Source of the DNA: Cannabis sativa
Lineage: Eukaryota; Streptophyta; Magnoliopsida; Rosales; Cannabaceae
Length of the DNA stretch: 64,000 bases
Assembly: GCF_029168945.1 (NCBI RefSeq)
Contig: NC_083610.1
Location: forward strand, 71,725,580-71,789,579
Reading direction: 5' to 3'
Made by a program: the position numbers and the translations under genes. Below, in pieces: positions 1-12,488 of the stretch; position 1 is the first letter of the stretch; every line of letters starts with the position of its first letter. Below the pieces are notes generated by a model. The model made no database searches and had not been told where the DNA came from. It saw nothing but the letters and a program-made list of their open reading frames with translations.

Positions 1-176
1 CAATAAAAATAATTCCAGAAACAGAATCGCAATTATTTTTCACGAAAATTCACAAACATCAATCAATCATCAAATAACACTCAATACAACATGATATCAT
101 CCAAAAACAAACAAACAATCGTTTTAAAGTCCAAATTTCTTGCAAGTAAATCAATTACCATGGCTCTGAGGCCAGT
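1..176 (-). mobile_element. Copia leader segment of a second tandem copy
   Basis: This stretch repeats 8280-8454 almost base for base. On the minus strand it lies directly downstream of an LTR end, exactly where the primer-binding and leader region of a Copia element belongs. It therefore starts the interior of a further copy that shares the LTR at 177-2070. The rest of that copy is outside the window. Confidence 0.8.
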
Positions 177-2070
177 TGTTAGAATTTATTTTACCAGGAT
201 CTTAGATCTACTCACAAGTATGTTGATTAACACCCTAAATATGAACTTTCTAAAACGATGAAATAAACACATATAAAGTTTAGGAAACCTTACATTCGTT
301 GCAGCGGAATTAAATGACTCCTTCCGTTCAGATATCTAGCCCTTGATTCCTTTCTGTAGCAGAGCATTATCAATATCTGAACCTGGATCTCTTTCTCTGA
401 ATCTTTGATGCTGAAACTCCTTCTTGCTGAAAGTCTTTCTTCACGATCTTCCTCACTATGATTGAGGTATCACTTGCTGTGTGTGGGCACTACTCATACA
501 CTAAGGATTTCGAAATTCAAGAGGAAGAGAGAGAGAGTGGGTTCGGCCAAAGATAGGGAGAGAGAAGGCTCAAGTTTTTCTGATTCAGAAAGTGTCAGAA
601 AAAATGTCTATTTTTCCTGAAGCCTTCACTATCTATTTATAGCATTCCACTAGGGTTAGGTTTGAATTATTTGGTATTAAAATAATGAAAATATCAGAGG
701 GAAAAACCCTACAAAAGTGGCCGGCCCTACAAGGTCGATTTGGGCCTCACTTTTTGCAATTTTGCAGTTTTATCTTTTCTGCATCTGATTTTCTCAGAAA
801 CGCTAATTTTCTAATTCAACCATTTAAATGCCAATTCTAACTATTTAATAACTATAAATAATTATTAAATAATATTGTCATTTATCATATTTATTAATTG
901 AACCATACAAAGTATCATAATTAACAAATATGCCCCTATAACTCTTTCTTTACAATTTCGCCCTTACTTAGTGAAAAATTCACAAATAGACATAGTCTAA
1001 TTTGAGAATTATAATTGATTAATCAAAACCAATTACATGAGTCTTACAAGCAATATTATCTCAACTAGTGCGGGGACCATGGGTCTATATAACCGAGCTT
1101 CCAATAAGTCGATCAAGAATTTAGCACTAAAATTCACTAACTTATTAATTCTTCGTTGAATCCACGCATAGAACTTAGAATTGCACTCTCAGTATATAGA
1201 ATGCTCTATATGTTCCACCATATAGACACATCATTAGTTATCCATTGTTATAATCCTAATTTGATCAATGATCCTCTATATGAATGATCTACACTGTAAA
1301 GGGATTAAATTACCGTTACACCCTACAATGTATTTATTCCTTAAAATACTTGACCCCGTATAAATGATATTTCAGCTTATGTGAAATGAGTACTCCACCA
1401 TTTATGTTCGTTTGATCAAGCTCGAAGGAGATCATCCTTTGCTTACTATTCGCCAGATAGAAGCTATAGATTCCATGTTTATGCTAGCGCTCCCACTCAA
1501 TTGCACTACCGTGTTCCCAAAATGTACGTATCACCCTGACCTAAAAGTAGGCTTAACTAACAAATCAAAGAACACGAATAGCCTTTCAAGATTGAGCCTA
1601 ATCATAACAGGATTAAGAACATTTGATCTAGGATCAACTAGGCGATATTGACTTGAATAGATATTACGGTAAGTTTAATAAATCTAAGTCAAAGTTCAAT
1701 ATCGGTCCCTTCCGATGCATACTCCATGCATCCAACCTGAGCTTTACTTTAACCAATGCTCTGGAAAGAACATAGCATTTCTCCAAATGCAAGTAAACTC
1801 TGTTGTAGATTATCATATCAGTAAAACCCTATGTCTGATAAATCTAGGAAACTTTATTCACATAGTCATGTTTACTTTCCAATGTGTTGACGGCACAATA
1901 AACAGGATCAAGTATGTGAAAAGGGTTTAAGATGAATTTATACATTATGTACATATAATCATGAAATAAATCATGTGAACCATGCAACATTAAATGTTAT
2001 TTCTGATCTATACTAATAAGTAAATCTGATTATATTGAAATGAGTTTTATTTAGGGCATAAAACCCAACA
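177..2070 (-). repeat. Copia LTR, left copy (1894 bp)
   Basis: On the minus strand it starts TGTTGGGTTTTATGCCC and ends CTAACA, a typical plant Copia LTR. It matches 8455-10349 with roughly 25 single-base differences counted by eye (about 98.7% identity). A TATA-like stretch (TATAAATA on the minus strand) lies near 630-640. It serves as 3' LTR of the element whose interior is 2071-8454 and, because a leader follows it at 176-1, also as 5' LTR of the next copy. The short ORFs inside it are not genes. Confidence 0.93.
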
Positions 2071-2086
2071 AACTCCCACTTGCCCT
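2071..2086 (-). other. Copia polypurine tract
   Basis: On the minus strand the purine-rich AGTGGGAGTT abuts the TGTTGGG start of the 3' LTR, the expected position of the plus-strand primer of a Copia element. Confidence 0.75.
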
Positions 2087-2129
2087 AATATAAAACAAAA
2101 AGTGCGTTTCAAATAATCTCAACACCTTG

Positions 2130-3300
2130 ATATACAAATCAAGTGTAGTAGTAGTAAACTCCTCGTAATAGGATCTGAAAGGTTGAATTAACCACAACCT
2201 TTTCTCCACTATTACTCTTCCTTAATCACAAAATCATTGATAATGTGAAATTCCTCTCTATATGTCTACTCTCTTGGGATACTGGATTCTATATCTTTGG
2301 CAACTACTTTTGGTTAATCAGGAAATTAACACTAGTAGTTTAAGGCAATTTGGAATGGTGCCAAAGATGTATAGAGCTTTCCTTAGACTGAATAAGTACC
2401 TTTCCTGTAACTTTAACATTCAGTCCCTCTCTGGTAGACCTAGCGACTTCAGATAGTTTTTTACACTTCTCCAAAATCACTATTCCACCCCCAGAGTAAC
2501 CACCATCTTATCAGAAAGATTTACTAGCACAAAGGCAAGTCTCGAAATCTGATATGGTGTAGTCTAAGAGTTTTAAACACACCCTTATAGACTAACATAT
2601 AGTTCCTCTTCTTAATCTTAGGATTTACTTGATTGTCTTCCAATGTTCTTCTCCTGGATTAATCTGATACCTACTCATTACTCCCACTCAACAGCAGGTG
2701 TCTGGTCTAAGGCATACAAAAGCATATCTAAGACCTCTCACTGTTGATATAAGAAATTCTTTCATGGCTTTATCTTTTTTGGAATAGTTGAGACTTTTCC
2801 TTAGATAAATAAAATCTATGTCTAAGAAGTTGTGAAGCTTCTATAGATTGCCATTAGAAAGAAAATGCTTCAGCATCTTACTAAAGTAAGTTGCTTGCAT
2901 TAGAGTAAGTAATTACTAGGTATACCATAAGCCATAGGTTTAGATAAACTCAAACCTATAATACTAGGAACAGGAAGTTTTGTTAAGTCCATTGAATAGA
3001 CTTATAAACGAAAATTTCCTTTTATGTCCTTGTAATAGAAAACTTTAGGTTATTCCATGTGAATGGATTAAACCATAGTTCTATTGGCTTTCTTCTTAGT
3101 TTCTTATCTTGACAATCCATTACTTGTTTAAACTCACAATGGATTTTAATCACTAGTGTCTCCCAAGTAATAAGAAGGTGAGTTCCTAGAAACTCTCCCA
3201 CTACGACAAGGTACCGTGAATTATGTCTAAGAAAACTAAATGGTATTAACCTCTTTGGTTGTGACAAGACAACAGAGGCAGTGGGATCATCATATGTCAA
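2130..3300 (-). pseudogene. Copia pol remnant (RNase H end)
   Basis: Read on the minus strand, 2130-2560 gives broken stretches that line up with the end of Copia polyproteins: an SDFETC..SKS-like block, a glycine-rich block, an EKVVV...PL block and the last residues before the polypurine tract. Stops and frameshifts interrupt every few codons. The 92-codon open stretch at 3022-3300 lies further upstream in the same sense and may also be pol, but I could not place it in a domain. The Copia assignment of the 3' part is fairly firm; the exact limits are a guess. Confidence 0.55.
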
Positions 3301-6300
3301 ATAAGATGATAGAACACTTTTGGAATCAAGAATTAAATATCTCCTTTATTTGCTACTTGTTTTTCAGACTTAGTCATTTTCTTAGAAAAGTAGTATTTGT
3401 TTGATCAAACACTTTCTTATCTATTGACAATGGGATAGTCCACCCCTAATCACTTAGAATAGCTAACAAACCATGGTTAACAGTTCTAGCTTTTCTTAAG
3501 ATTTTGATTAGGTCATCCATGAATCTAGTAATGATTTACATTAAGTATACAACCATTACATCATTCTGAAATTGTATTACCATAGAAGGAATTAGGCAAC
3601 GACTAGTAACTAATCATCAACATGCAACTCGAAATTTCTGGGGAGGTAAGTTTGGATATAATTCAAAAATCAAATTAATGATCTTTGAACTGCATATCTA
3701 CTAACTATTTCTCCACCTCTATCAGTTCGCAAGATCTTTAACCACTTACCTTAATGGTTTTAACCATTGCTAGAAATTAATGAAATTTTTCAAACATTTC
3801 AAATTTCTTTGTATAAGGTATAATCTAGAGTTATCGTTTTAAGAATACAACAGAAAACTCATATCCACCCCTGAATGTACATCCATCTGCGAATGAGATG
3901 AACTACTTTCAGTGGATATAGGCATATTAACTCTTTGCAGAGATTGATCTTGTCAAATCCACTATGAACAAGATACAAATGCCATAGACTAAAAAAAAAG
4001 TGGTAGAGTCTTTTGATGACATAGGTTTAGTTACATCAAAGAGTTCTTAGAATAGTGCAAGTGGATCCTGGTCACAGAATACCTAACTCATATTCCATAC
4101 AGTTTGAATCCATTAATAAAAGATGGATATTAAACACTTGAGAAAGTGTAACTGTATTGTATTCTGGAATTAGAAATATAAGAAAATTTCTATTTGGAAT
4201 CTAAAATTAAAGTCAAAGACTTAAATTTATACCAAATATAATGAGTAATTCTATCTTGGACCACCACTACTAATATAATTCTAAGTCTGATTTGCCCATA
4301 CAAGTAGGAGATTTCTAAGATTGAAGATTTATATCAATTGGGAATAGAATTTCGGGATTATAATCATATGTGTCATTTAATTTCTTAAGAGAAAATATAA
4401 TGACATGAAATGATTTATAGACCATTCATCCAATGATATGTTATTGAGCTAATTCGAAATGAATAAGCTAAGAGGAATTAGGATAATTTCGTTTAAAATA
4501 AGAATCCAACGATGCTTCGATTAGCGAAAGTCAAATTAATCTTATTTATACAATCTTCTTGTTTCATATCGTAAAAATACTAGTCTAAGTGTCATCAATT
4601 GATGAACAGCTAGATATCGCATATACAATATTTATCTTTCGAGATCTAACACTATTATGTATGTCTAATGGTGAAAATCTACTAGGGATTTATCTCATTA
4701 GATAAACAAGCCAAGTTAGACCAACAATGAAGATTCGAAATTAAACTACAACTTAATAACAGAAAATAACATGGTTTAATATAAATTCATACACAATTCA
4801 GAAATTATAAACGTATAGCAAGTAGGAATGACAAGTGAAAATACTAAAACTTATAATCCTAAATAATTTCCAAGGTTTTCAACAAACTGATATCAGTGTC
4901 CCGTTTAGGCGAGAGTCAAAGCTACCATTCATTGAATAGAGTTGTCAGCTCGTCTAAAATGTTAAACATTATAGCAACCTTTTATTCGATCAAGATTGGA
5001 ATTCAGCGTTGTCCCGTTTAGGCGAGAGTCAAGGCAATTCTATCTTATGAGCTTCCACCATTGTTTCATAATTTGCAAGTCAAGTATGGTCGCCACCATT
5101 AGGGTGATCCATACCATACAAAACACTTACAAACTACTTATCATGCGAGGTTAAACGGTGCGAAATTTCTAATGAACGTTCCTCCATTAGGGAGGATTAC
5201 TCACTAAAACAAACGCGGTATAAAACCCACAATGGAGATCGAATATCTTAATAATAAAGCTCATTATTTAAAGAGAGTTGTATTTTCTTTGATTCTCTAT
5301 ATTTATTCTATTTATTTTAAATATATATTTAATTAAAATTTCCAATTTAGAATGAAAAATTCTAAATATAAATTTTAATTTAATATTTATAAATTTTACT
5401 TAGATGGATATGAAAATAACATGAATTATTTCCATCTTAGTAATAATTTCCAATAAATATTTAGAAAAATATTCAATTTAAGTTGTTACAAAATTAATTT
5501 AAATTAATTTACAACTCAAATTTAATTTTCTATAAATATATATTGCATTTCGAAAAATTAAAGTATTCAAGGACACAATTTTCGAAAAATGCATTTTAAA
5601 ATAAAAAATTAATCCTGGAAAAATTTATTCTAATTTAATGTTGGCCCAAAATTAATTAATAAAATTAATTTACAACAAAAAATATAATTTTCCTATTTAA
5701 TTAAATATATAAGAAAAATTTCAAATATTTAAGTATGATGATGAAAATCAACTTAAATATTAATTTTCTATTTAATTAAATACACTAGAAAAATACTTCA
5801 AGCAAAAATATCATCTATCTAGATTTTCCTTTGACTAATTAATTCAATTTCTAATAATATACTTTAATTCAATTTATTTTAAATTAATCATTAAATAAAA
5901 AAATCATTGATTTAAGTTGGTCCAAAATTAAAATAAATAATTTACAACTTTAATCTATTTTTCAAATAAAATTCGAAATTCCAGCATTTAAAAAATGCAA
6001 TTTCGAAATTTGATTAATAAAATAAAAAAAGTATATTTTGAAAATTATTTAAATTTAGTTGAAAAAAAAAAATTTCAACTAAAAATAATTTTCTATTTAA
6101 TTAAGTGTCATGAAAAAGAAATATTTAAGTGTCATGATGAAAATCAACTTAGATATTTAATTTTCAAATTAATTAAATGTATTAAATTCAAGAAATAAAT
6201 AATTAAGTGTAGAGAAGGCTTAATTATTAATCTCTAGTTTAATACTAGGAAAAAATAAATTGTACCAAAATTAATTATTTAAATAATTAATTTCACAATG

Positions 6301-8436
6301 TATAATATTTTCCTATTTAATATTAGAAATAAAAAGTAGTCTAGAAATAACTATCTAGAAAATATCTTATTTGACTAAGTATCTTTTCCACAAAATTTGA
6401 AAAAATATCTAATTTAAGTTGTATTAGAAAAAATCTAGAACTAAAATATTTTCAAATTTAAATTTAATTAAATATCAAAAATTAAGTTGTAACCACTTAA
6501 TTTGAAAATATTTCATTTTAAGTTAATATTCGAAAAGATATTAACTTAAAAAAAATATCTAAAATATTCCATTTCAAGTTAATATTCGAAAAGATATTAA
6601 CTTAAAAAATATCTAAAGAATCTTAATAACCAATACCTAAAATTCCTCAACTTAATTTTAAAATTTTAAATCCAAAAGATATTCAGATTTAAGTTGGTTA
6701 GTTGTAGATAACTAAATATCAACTTAAATAGGAATATTTAATGAAAAATTTAAATTAAGTTCCAGAAAGAATCTAGATGGTTATAATTCTATTTTTTAAT
6801 TAAATACAAGAAAATACATATAGTTTAGCTTAGAATAAAAAATTCTTTAAACTATATTTTTCTTAAATTAATTTCAAAATAAATGAAATTAATTATGTTG
6901 CTAATCAATTTTATTAGGTTAAACTAGTTTAATTAACCTAGTATAATTATTCAAATCAGGCAAATGGGCCTTCACAATTGGGGTGGTTCATGTGAGGGGG
7001 TGCTGGGTTCAGTATGTCGTACCCACTACTATGGCTCCCAACTCTCACACAAGGCCCAAAAGAGAGGAATTTAACCTTAATAAGAATAACTGTTATTAAT
7101 TGAATAGGCCCAAAAACTAAATGGGCCTAAATAAATTCTATCAAGAACTATGATAATTTATTTAGCAACAACAACCTATATGCATCTATAATAAAATTAA
7201 ACATATAGGCTCACACAGGCACACTTTGGATGTGTCTTATCATGTTGCTAGGTCATACACAGATGAAAGAAGATTGTAAATATACCTGTTACAAATTATT
7301 AACTTGACCAAGGGAGCCATCAGATCAATAGATCTGGCAAAAGGTAACCATGGCTATTTGCAATCAAGTAATAATAGGTTTTGAAAACTTACAAACAAGC
7401 TAAAACACATACTCCTGCAACAAGGTTAGCTGGATAGTTGGATGTATGATTTATTTAATTTTAAATTAAATTATTAATTTCGAAATAATTAATTAAATAA
7501 AAAATAATTTTCGAAATTTTTTTAAAAAAATTTGAATAATTCGAAATTTTAAAAGAAATTTAAATTTAAAATTAAACCTACAATTTTGAAAAATTAGGTT
7601 TCAACCAACCTAAACATCATTTAAAAATTTGCTAACTACTTTTAAAATTTAAATGTTATTTTATAAATAAAAATTAAATAAAAAATTAAAAAAGATAAAT
7701 GAATATATTTTTCAGATTTTAAATGTAATTTAAATAAATAAAATAACAAAATTTAAAAGTTAGCAAAATATCTTATATCTATTTAAAATTACATAATTAT
7801 AGTTATCTTATTTTAAATTTAAATAAGGTCAAATTATTTAAAAAAAAATTAATTTAAAAATTTAAAATCTGATCTTAAATTTAAAAATAAGATAAGATAT
7901 AATCAAATTTTAAAATAAGACAGATTATTAAGCAAAAAGATAGATACTAACTATTTTCAAATTCAAATTACACTAATATCTTGAATTAAATTTAAAAAAT
8001 ATTAAATTAATTCAAAATGATAATTAGAATTGAATTAGGAATAGTAATAGTATAAATACAGAACTACACAAAAAATCGGAAGTTAATTCCATGAAAAAGC
8101 ATGAAAAAACGAAGAAAAACGAAAAAAATTGTGAGCTGTACGGACAGTTTTCGCGATCGCAGGAAAATTTCAGCAGAGCTCCGATTTTTCCGAATCTTCA
8201 AAAAATCATAACTAATTCAAATTAAATCGAAATTGAGTTCTGTAAAAAAGCAACTTGCTTAATTTTTTCCATACTATCCAATAAAAATAATTCCAGAAAC
8301 AGAATCGCAATTATTTTTCACAAAAATTCACAAACATCAATCAATCATCAAATAACACTCAATACAACATGATACCATCCAAAAACAAACAAACAATCGT
8401 TTTAAAGTCCAAATTTCTTGCAAGTAAATCAATTAC

Positions 8437-8454
8437 CATGGCTCTGAGGCTAGT
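8437..8454 (-). other. Copia primer-binding region (degenerate)
   Basis: Just downstream of the 5' LTR end on the minus strand lies ACTAGCCTCAGAGCCATGG. It resembles the initiator-tRNA-Met site TGGTATCAGAGC with changes in its 5' half. The same site is present left of the other LTR at about 160-176. Confidence 0.6.
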
Positions 8455-10349
8455 TGTTAGAATTTATTTTACCAGGATCTTAGATCTACTCACAAGTATG
8501 TTGATTAACACCCTAAATATGAACTTTCTAAAACGATGAAATAAACACATATAAAGTTTAGGAAACCTTACATTGGTTGCAGCGGAATTAAATGACTCCT
8601 TCCGTTCAGATATCTAGCCCTTGATTCCTTTCTGTAGCAGAGAATTATCAATATCTGAACCTGGATCTCTTTCTCTGAATCTTTGATGCTGAAACTCCTT
8701 CTTGCTGAAAGTCTTTCTTCACGATCTTCCTCACTATGATTGAGGTATCACTTGCTGTGTGTGGGCACTACTCATACACTAAGGATTTCGAAATTCAAGA
8801 GGAAGAGAGAGAGAGAGTGGGTTCGGCCAAAGATAGGGAGAGAGAAGGCTCAGGTTTTTCTGATTCAGAAAGTGTCAGAAAAAATGTCTATTTTTCCTGA
8901 AGCCTTCACTATTTATTTATAGCATTCTACTAGGGTTAGGTTTGAATTATTTGGTATTAAAATAATGAAAATATCAGAGGAAAAAACCCTACAAAAGTGG
9001 CCGGCCCTACAAGGTGGATTTGGGCCTCACTTTTTACAATTTTGCAGTTTTATCTTTTCTGCATCTGATTTTCTCAAAAACGCCAATTTTCTAATTCAAC
9101 CATTTAAATGCCAATTCTAACTATTTAATAACTATAAATAATTATTAAATAATATTGTCATTTATCATATTTATTAATTGAACCATACAAAGTATCATAA
9201 TTAACAAATATGCCCCTATAACTCTTTCTTTACAATTTCGCCCTTACTTAGTGAAAAATTCACAAATAGACATAGTCTAATTTGAGAATTATAATTGATT
9301 AATCAAAACCAATTACATGAGTCTTACAAGCAATATTATCTCAATTAGTGCGGGGACCATGGGTCTATATAACCGAGCTTCCAATAAGTAGATCAAGAAT
9401 TTAGCACTAAAATTCACTAACTTATTAATTCTTCGTTGAATCCACGCATAGAACTTAGAATTGCACTCTCAGTATATAGAATGCTCTATATGTTCCACCA
9501 TATAGACACATCATTAGTTATCCATTTTTATAATCCTAATTTGATCAATGATCCTCTATATGAATGATCTACACTGTAAAGGGATTAAATTACCGTTACA
9601 CCATACAATGTATTTATTCCTTAAAACACTTGACCCCGTATAAATGATATTTCAGCTTATGTGAAATGAGTACTCCACCATTTATGTTCGTTTGGTCAAG
9701 CTCGAAGGAGATCATCCTTTGCTTACTATTCGCCGTATGAAGCTATAGATTCCATGTTTATGCTAGCGCTCCCACTCAATTGCACTACCGTGTTCCCAAA
9801 ATGTACGTATCACCCTGACCTAAAAGTAGGCTTAACTAACAAATCAAAGAACACGAATAGCCTTTCAAGATTGAGCCTAATCATAACAGGATTAAGAACA
9901 TTTGATCTAGGATCAACTAGGCGATATTGACTTGAATAGATATTACGGTAAGTTTAATAAATCTAAGTCAAAGTTCAATATCGGTCCCTTCCGATGCATA
10001 CTCCATGCATCCAACCTGAGCTTTACTTTAACCAATGCTCTGGAAAGAACATAGCATTTCTCCAAATGCAAGTAAACTCTATTGTAGATTATCATATCAG
10101 TAAAACCCTATGTCTGATAAATCTAGGAAACTTTATTCACATAGTCATGTTTACTTTCCAATGTGTTGACGGCACAATAAACAGGATCAAGTATGTGAAA
10201 AGGGTTTAAGATGAATTTATACATTATGTACATATAATCATGAAATAAATCATGTGAACCATGCAACATTAAATGTTATTTCTGATCTATATTAATAAGT
10301 AAATCTGATTATATTGAAATGATTTTTATTTAGGGCATAAAACCCAACA
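8455..10349 (-). repeat. Copia LTR, right copy (5' LTR, 1895 bp)
   Basis: This is the partner of 177-2070, with the same TG...CA ends on the minus strand. It joins the Gypsy integrase frame abruptly at 10349/10350, so it marks the insertion point. Direct-repeat confirmation (expected to begin gtaca at 10350) would need the far end of the tandem array, which is outside the window. Confidence 0.93.
8911..8921 (-). promoter_or_regulatory. Probable TATA box of the Copia 5' LTR
   Basis: The minus strand reads TATAAATAAAT inside the 5' LTR, placed as a U3 promoter. The same motif is in the left LTR near 631-641. No transcription data back it. Confidence 0.5.
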
Positions 10350-12488
10350 GGTACATCTTAGTGGTGCCGGGATGCAGAGAATACGGGGTAGAATGAGCCT
10401 CCTCAAAGATCTCATTCCTGAGTTCCACACTATTCGGAACACAAACCCTAGCTTTATACAGAAGCATCCCGTTGTCTGACACTGAAAAGTCCCTGGCTTG
10501 ACCAGCCAAAACCTCATCTCTGATCTTCACTAACTCTGGATCCGTCATCTTAGCGGCTTTAATTCTTTACAACAGATCAGATTGCAGCGTTAAGTTGTGA
10601 AGCTGACCTACCACAAACTCAATACCGGATCTAACCATATCCTCCGCTAGCTGAGGTGAAATCTGAACCATGCTAGTTACTTGCCCGGGACCCTTCCTGC
10701 TCAGGGCATCGGCCACTACATTGGCCTTCCCAGGGTGATAGAGAATCTCACAGTCGTAATCTTTGACTAATTCCAACCAACGTCTCTGTCTCATGTTCAA
10801 ATCTTTCTGAGTAAAGAAATACTTGAGACTTTTATGGTCGGTATAGATTTCACACCTTTCTCCGTAAAGGTAATGCCGCCAAATCTTCAATGCAAAAACC
10901 ACTGCGGCCAACTCTAAATCATGAGTTGGGTATCGCTGTTCGAAATCCTTTAACTGACGGGAGGCATAAGCGATAACCCGATCGACTTGCATCAACACAC
11001 ACCCCAGACCCTGTCTGGATGCATTGCAATAAACAACAAATTTCTCGTTGTCTGAAGGCAAAGCTAGCACTGGAGCGGTAATCAACCTCTGCTTCAGCTC
11101 CTGAAAACTAGCTTCGCACTTGTCTGACCAGACAAACCGCTGATTCTTCTTTGTAAGTTCGGTTAGGGGCATTGAAATTTTTGAAAACCCTTCCACGAAC
11201 CTACGATAATACCCAGCTAAACCCAAGAAGCTTCTGATCTCTGTCACTGTCTTCGTTCTCGGCCAATCCCTGACGGATTCGATCTCCCGGGATCCACCTT
11301 GATCCCATCTTTGCTCACAATGTGCCCTAAGAAGGACACCTGAGATAGCCAAAATTCGCATTTCTTGAACTTGGCATAAAGCTTGTGTTCCCGAAGCCGT
11401 TGCAGTACCATCTGAAGATGTAATTCATGCTCCTCTTCTGATTGAGAGTACACGAGGATGTCGTCGATAAACACAATCACACAGATATCGAGGAAATCCT
11501 TGAATACTCTATTCATCAAATCCATGAACGCTGCAGGAGCATTGGTTAGTCCAAACGACATAACTAGAAATTCATAATGTCCATACCTAGTATGGAAAGC
11601 CGTCTTCGGAATGTCCTCCTCTCGGATTCTCAACTGATGATAACCCGAGCGGAGATCAATCTTAGAAAAGACCGTCTTCCCCTGAAGCTGATCGAACAAA
11701 TCATCGATCCTAGGTAATGGGTATTTATTCTTCACTGTCAGCTTGTTCAACTCTCTGTAATCGATGCACATCCTCATAGTTCCATCTTTCTTCTTGACGA
11801 ATAAAACTGGGGCTCCCCAGGGTGACACACTAGGCCTAATAAACCCTATGTCAAGCAATTCTTGGAGCTGAATCTTTAATTCCTTAAGTTCAGCTGGAGC
11901 CATTCTATATGGAGCCTTGGAAACCGGTTCCACCCCTGGTGCCAAATCTATCACGAAGTCAATCTCCCGCTGAGGTGGTAATCCTGGAAGTTCTTCAGGA
12001 AAAACATCTAAAAATTCATGAACCACCTTGATGTCCTCTGGCCGAATGGTATCTGGCCGAGTGGTGTCCACCACCACGGCCAGAAACCCTAAACATCCAC
12101 CGTGCAATAAATCCCTAGCTGACATGGCCGAAATCACCGGAATCCGAGATCCCCGAACTGAACCAACAAACACAAATGGTTCGTCACTTTCCGGTTGGAA
12201 GATCACCATCTTCCTTTTGCAATCAATACTCGCCGAATATTTAGATAGGAAATCCATTCCTAAAATAATATCGAACTCTACTAAGCTCATCTCTATCAAG
12301 TCAGCACTTAACTCTCTACCATCTATCCTGATCGGCATAGACCTAATCCACCTTTTGGAGATAACCAACTCTCCGCCAGGTAATAGGGTTCCAAACCCTG
12401 CTTCATATCTATCATACGGTCTATCCAATTTACTAAAGACTCTGACTGCCACATAAGAATGTGTAGCCCCAGAATCAAACAGTACTGA
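10350..12488 (-). pseudogene. Gypsy/Tekay pol remnant: protease, RT, RNase H, start of integrase
   Basis: Pol follows gag in the same frame after one TAG at about 12490. In order on the minus strand come the protease (DSGATHS active site), reverse transcriptase ([12 protein letters not shown] and AGYYRRF further on), RNase H and the zinc-binding start of the integrase. A one-base frameshift lies near 11290 and an in-frame TAA near 10564. The first RNase H catalytic Asp appears as Asn (VVYCNAS). The frame stops dead at 10350, where the Copia LTR begins, shortly after the two histidines of the HHCC finger. The rest of the integrase and the 3' LTR must lie left of the window. The Tekay/Del chromovirus assignment rests on overall resemblance. 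Confidence 0.9.

Larger units (their letters stand above)
2071..8454 (-). mobile_element. Interior of a decayed, non-autonomous Copia element
   Basis: This 6.4 kb interior lies between two nearly identical LTRs and reads on the minus strand. No long ORF survives. The part next to the 3' LTR (about 2100-4860) keeps scraps of Copia pol. The rest (5300-8100) is very AT-rich and shows no coding signal. A 22 bp segment (core GTCCCGTTTAGGCGAGAG) occurs twice, near 4899 and 5010. A short GC-rich island lies at 6957-7070. The LTRs are young but the genes are wrecked, so the element was probably mobilised by enzymes supplied by another copy. Confidence 0.8.

Noticed and set aside
1715..1930. ORF repeated almost identically at 9994-10209
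   Set aside because: It lies inside both Copia LTRs on the non-coding sense; the repetition is that of the LTRs.
8740..8922. 60-codon basic ORF
   Set aside because: It runs antisense across the LTR promoter, and one base pair difference closes it in the other LTR.
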